Shown here piece after piece: positions 34,309 to 36,749 of a DNA stretch of 36,749 bases (position 1 is the stretch's first letter; each line of letters starts with the position of its first letter). The position numbers and the translations under genes are program-made. Location of the stretch: the NCBI GenBank assembly GCA_031256035.1, contig JAIRRJ010000004.1, positions 1 through 36,749 on the forward strand. Reading direction: 5' to 3'. The DNA comes from Treponema sp. GTDB lineage: Bacteria; Spirochaetota; Spirochaetia; Treponematales; Breznakiellaceae. The notes under the pieces are model-generated. The model worked only from the letters and a program-made list of their open reading frames with translations. It searched no databases and had not been told where the DNA came from.

Positions 34309-34931
34309 AAAAATATTTGCTTTGTTTATTTTTTTTGCTCCTTTCTTTTGTTTCTCACGCGCAAAACCGCCCGCCTGACGCGCTGGCCGAGTACAAGGCA
34401 GGTAACTTTGAACGCTCCGTGCAAATATGCCGTGATGAAATAGCAGCCAATCCACAGAATATAGAATCGCATGTAGTAATTTGTTGGAGCCTCCTTAAAC
34501 TGAACCGTTTTGAGGAGGCGTTGCGGTTTGCGCGTCTTGGCCGCGCCTTAAGCCGCTATGACCCAAGAATTACCGAAATACTTGGAGAGATTCATTTTTA
34601 TCAAGGCTTAAACAATGAGGCGCTGCAGTATTTTCAGGAATATGTAAGTCTGGCACCCGAGGGGCAAAGAATCGAAATGGTCTACTATTTCATGGGTGAA
34701 ATATATATCCGTCAGGGTAAATTCCGCCATGCGGACATTGCGCTTTCCACTGCCGTTCACTGGACGCCCGGTAATGCTCAGTGGTGGGTCAGACTTGCCT
34801 ACACAAGAGAAAATGCAGGTGATTTGTCCAGCGCAATAACTGCTTATGAACGGGCGCTTTCCCTCAATCCGCAATTAACTGATGCCCAGAGAGGGCTGGA
34901 TCGAACCAGGCGGACTATGGGCGCACAGTAA
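34305..34931 (+). CDS. Exported TPR protein
   Basis: This 208-residue protein has a signal peptide cleaved near SHAQ/NR. The rest consists of about five TPR units (ALAEYKAGNFERSVQICRDE, ESHVVICWSLLKLNRFEEAL, YYFMGEIYIRQGKFRHADIA, WWVRLAYTRENAGDLSSAI and others). It should be a periplasmic scaffold. The overlap with bactofilin (ATGA) suggests translational coupling; perhaps the two act on cell-wall organisation from opposite sides of the membrane (inference). AAAGG lies before the ATG. Confidence 0.85.
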   Translation: MKKYLLCLFFLLLSFVSHAQNRPPDALAEYKAGNFERSVQICRDEIAANPQNIESHVVICWSLLKLNRFEEALRFARLGRALSRYDPRITEILGEIHFYQGLNNEALQYFQEYVSLAPEGQRIEMVYYFMGEIYIRQGKFRHADIALSTAVHWTPGNAQWWVRLAYTRENAGDLSSAITAYERALSLNPQLTDAQRGLDRTRRTMGAQ

Positions 34932-34936
34932 AACTG

Positions 34937-36325
34937 ATGCTATCGGTCTTGTTTCATACGCTGGGATGCAAAATAAATCAGTTAGAAAGTGAAGCCCTCG
35001 CAGATGCCTTCACCCATGCAGGCTTCCGCCTGTGCAAACCGGATGATGTTTCTCCGTCAATAATACTGATCAATACCTGCACTGTAACCTCAAAAGCGGA
35101 TCAAAAGGCCAGGCGCGTCATACGCCAGGCGTTACGGGATAACCCTCTTTCCTGTGTTCTTGTAACCGGATGCTACGCCCAGTTGGATAAAGAGCAAATC
35201 ATGAAACTGGATGACGGCAGGGGGCGTTTTTTTGTGTTTAAGAGCGGGGAGAAAAACCGCCTTTTGGAACTGCCTGTTTTTCTTTGTGAAAAAGAGAACG
35301 ATCCGGACGGCGTTATCAGGGACTGGATTGAGAAAAACAGCGAACTGGATTCAAACCATGGCGTATTTGATTTTTCACCGGAACGTTTTTCGAATCATAC
35401 GCGCGGGTTCTTAAAAATCCAGGATGGCTGCGACAAACATTGTACTTATTGCAGAATCCGTCTGGCGCGCGGAAACAGCGTAAGCCTTAATGCCCCTCAG
35501 GTACTGGAGCGCCTTCGCCTTCTTGAGGGAAACCATGCCGAGGCGGTGCTCGCTGGCGTTAATATTTCACAGTACCGCGATGAAACAAGCACCATTGGCA
35601 GTCTTGCAGAGCTTTTGGACTACTTATTGAACGGAACAGAGAAAATAGCCTTGCGCTTATCCTCACTTGAACCGGACAGCATCGACGAAAACCTTGCTAA
35701 AATCCTTTCAAATAAACGAATACGGCCTCATTTTCACCTTTCGATACAATCGGGAAGTGAAACAATACTGGAAAAGATGGGGCGCAGCTACACTCCCGAA
35801 ACCATTGAAAAAACCGTTAATCTGCTGCGTTCCGTAAAGAACGATCCGTTTCTTGCCTGCGATATGATAACCGGTTTCCCCGGAGAAAACGAAGCTGAGT
35901 TCAAAAAAACATACGAACTGTGCCAAAAATATGACTTTGCCTGGATACATGTATTTCCCTATTCAAAAAGGCCCGGTACTCCGGCATGGTTGTATAAAAA
36001 CCTCGTTCATGAGGCGGATGTTACCGGCCGGGTGCAGATGCTCACAGATTTGGCAGCAAAGGGGAAAATTGCCTATATAAGCCGCTGGTTTGACCGTGAA
36101 ATTGACGTTTTAATTGAAAAAGGCGGTTCAGCCAAAAATCCAGGAAACTTCTGCCGGGGAACATCAGAGAATTACCTAAAATTGCTTATTCAATGTGAAG
36201 GAGATACCCCGCATGCCGGAACTGTTTTACGGTGCATTATACCCTCAAATCAGAAGATCAAGGGACTTAACAAATTGTACGATGCCGTTGCAAAACCACT
36301 TGACAAGAAGTTTGAAAATGTGTAG
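34937..36325 (+). CDS. mtaB: tRNA t6A37 methylthiotransferase
   Basis: MtaB converts t6A37 to ms2t6A37 in tRNA. The N-terminal domain has FHTLGCKINQLESEAL with Cys11, Cys48 (NTCTVT) and Cys79 (TGCYAQ); the radical-SAM motif is CDKHCTYCRI (Cys165, 169, 172). The GCKxNQxE motif and the CxxxCxYCxI(R/V) form separate it from MiaB (GCQMN). The C-terminal TRAM-like region is present (about 395-455). It is 5 bases after the TPR gene, so it belongs to the bactofilin operon. The Shine-Dalgarno site is poor. Confidence 0.92.
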   Translation: MLSVLFHTLGCKINQLESEALADAFTHAGFRLCKPDDVSPSIILINTCTVTSKADQKARRVIRQALRDNPLSCVLVTGCYAQLDKEQIMKLDDGRGRFFVFKSGEKNRLLELPVFLCEKENDPDGVIRDWIEKNSELDSNHGVFDFSPERFSNHTRGFLKIQDGCDKHCTYCRIRLARGNSVSLNAPQVLERLRLLEGNHAEAVLAGVNISQYRDETSTIGSLAELLDYLLNGTEKIALRLSSLEPDSIDENLAKILSNKRIRPHFHLSIQSGSETILEKMGRSYTPETIEKTVNLLRSVKNDPFLACDMITGFPGENEAEFKKTYELCQKYDFAWIHVFPYSKRPGTPAWLYKNLVHEADVTGRVQMLTDLAAKGKIAYISRWFDREIDVLIEKGGSAKNPGNFCRGTSENYLKLLIQCEGDTPHAGTVLRCIIPSNQKIKGLNKLYDAVAKPLDKKFENV

Positions 36326-36425
36326 TTTTTGAACAGTATTTAAAATTGCTGATTTCATGGTGAATCAACCTGTTTTACATAAGAAATTATTTCAGAAAAA
36401 AGAGAAAATATTTTTCAAAAAGCGC

Positions 36426-36455
36426 TTGACAAGGCGAGTTGAAAAGTAGTAATTT
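36426..36455 (+). promoter_or_regulatory. Strong promoter upstream of structured region
   Basis: Perfect TTGACA (36426-36431), 18-base spacer, TAATTT (36450-36455). Predicted start near 36462. No start codon with Shine-Dalgarno site follows closely. Confidence 0.6.
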
Positions 36456-36461
36456 CTGAAA

Positions 36462-36749
36462 ACTTGCGTTTGACCACTTATTTAAGTGTTCAGACATGAG
36501 CCGCCTTTTTTGGCGCGTAAGGCTGCATTGATGGCGGCCAGAGATATTTGGCAAATAGCCGGCTATTGAAAGGTAACCGGCATAGGGAAGGGGAGAAGAG
36601 GAAAATGCAGCATTGTGCCAAGTGATCGGCACGATGGATGCCGAGCGTATGTTTGGAGGGCGGAGTTTCATATTAGGAAACTCCATTGCCTGCGAAAGGG
36701 CAGGCAAACCTTGACTAAATGTCAGGCGCTGAACGGCAAAGCCGTTTAG
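36462..36749 (+). ncRNA. Candidate structured non-coding RNA or long structured leader (runs to window edge)
   Basis: At least eight stems follow one another after the promoter: TGA-CACTT/AAGTG-TCA (36471-36492), GGCTGC/GCGGCC (36521-36539), GCCGG/CCGGC (36558-36581), CATTGTGCC/GGCACGATG (36611-36636), GGAGTTTC/GAAACTCC (36662-36684), TTGCCTGC/GCAGGCAA (36686-36707), TGAC/GTCA (36712-36724) and CTGAACGGC/GCCGTTTAG (36729-36749). I compared it in mind with RNase P RNA, tmRNA, 6S, SRP RNA, group I/II introns and c-di-GMP riboswitches and found no convincing match. The boundaries are inferred and the 3' end may lie outside the window. Confidence 0.45.

Larger units (their letters stand above)
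36326..36749. other. Gene-poor right end
   Basis: No convincing protein gene is seen. A minus-strand open frame (36387-36707) has a composition unlike its neighbours and overlaps the promoter and hairpins on the plus strand, so I regard it as chance. The region contains a promoter and a structured segment listed separately. Confidence 0.6.

Noticed and set aside
36387-36707. Minus-strand open frame of 106 codons
   Set aside because: No family resemblance, no good ribosome-binding site, and it overlaps the plus-strand promoter and hairpins; it is most likely a chance open frame.
36709-36749. Possible c-di-GMP-I riboswitch (GGCAAACC ... GCAAAGCC) or group I intron P7 (GACTAAATGTC)
   Set aside because: The order of short motifs resembles these families, but the GAAA tetraloop, the GGGACGC block and the other conserved core elements of either family are absent. 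I keep it only as an unassigned structured RNA.

Overview
This window looks like chromosomal DNA of a spirochaete of the genus Treponema or a close relative, possibly of the insect-gut group. The strongest evidence is a gene recognisable as cfpA, the treponemal cytoplasmic filament protein. It sits beside an unnamed gene and a pyruvate-phosphate-dikinase-like gene, and across a divergent promoter from a Tp0750-like von Willebrand A protein and a pallilysin-related protein. From memory, T. pallidum keeps a similar neighbourhood (TP0746-TP0751). Base composition is moderate and even. I noticed no rRNA, tRNA, CRISPR array, insertion sequence or phage genes.

Layout. 0-5.5 kb is a signalling block: the end of an HD-GYP protein, a substrate-binding lipoprotein, a large hybrid histidine kinase, and a convergent response regulator. 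5.6-7.3 kb holds rpmF-acpP-rnc and coaD on the minus strand. 7.3-10.9 kb holds four envelope or unknown genes on the plus strand (lipoprotein, HEAT-repeat protein, P-loop/Asp23-like fusion, degenerate peptidase with TPRs), a layered terminator and a block of three hairpins. 10.9-15.7 kb carries pcnB, an alpha/beta hydrolase, an RNA m5U methyltransferase and cca. 15.8-20.2 kb is a tightly overlapping operon: thiN, folD, a membrane protein, miaB, a LapA-like protein and a SPOR protein. 20.3-22.9 kb pairs an aminotransferase with glutamate dehydrogenase. 22.9-25.9 kb is the minus-strand pallilysin-like/nrnA/vWA operon. 26.0-31.8 kb is cfpA, an HPr-like-domain protein and the PPDK-like protein. 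31.9-33.8 kb is a lysine/alanine-repeat protein and pta. 33.9-36.3 kb is bactofilin, a TPR protein and mtaB. The last 424 bases hold no convincing gene but contain a strong promoter and a run of hairpins that looks like a structured RNA.

Two observations stand out. First, eight genes that follow their own promoter have a -10 box ending only 6-9 bases before the start codon and no usable Shine-Dalgarno site. Genes inside operons mostly have good Shine-Dalgarno sites. This suggests widespread leaderless transcripts. Second, the PPDK-like protein keeps its PEP-binding half and catalytic histidine but has lost most recognised ATP-grasp residues. It is encoded 14 bases after a protein whose C-terminal domain resembles the phosphocarrier HPr. 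Together they could form a PEP-driven phosphotransfer pair placed beside the cytoplasmic filament gene.
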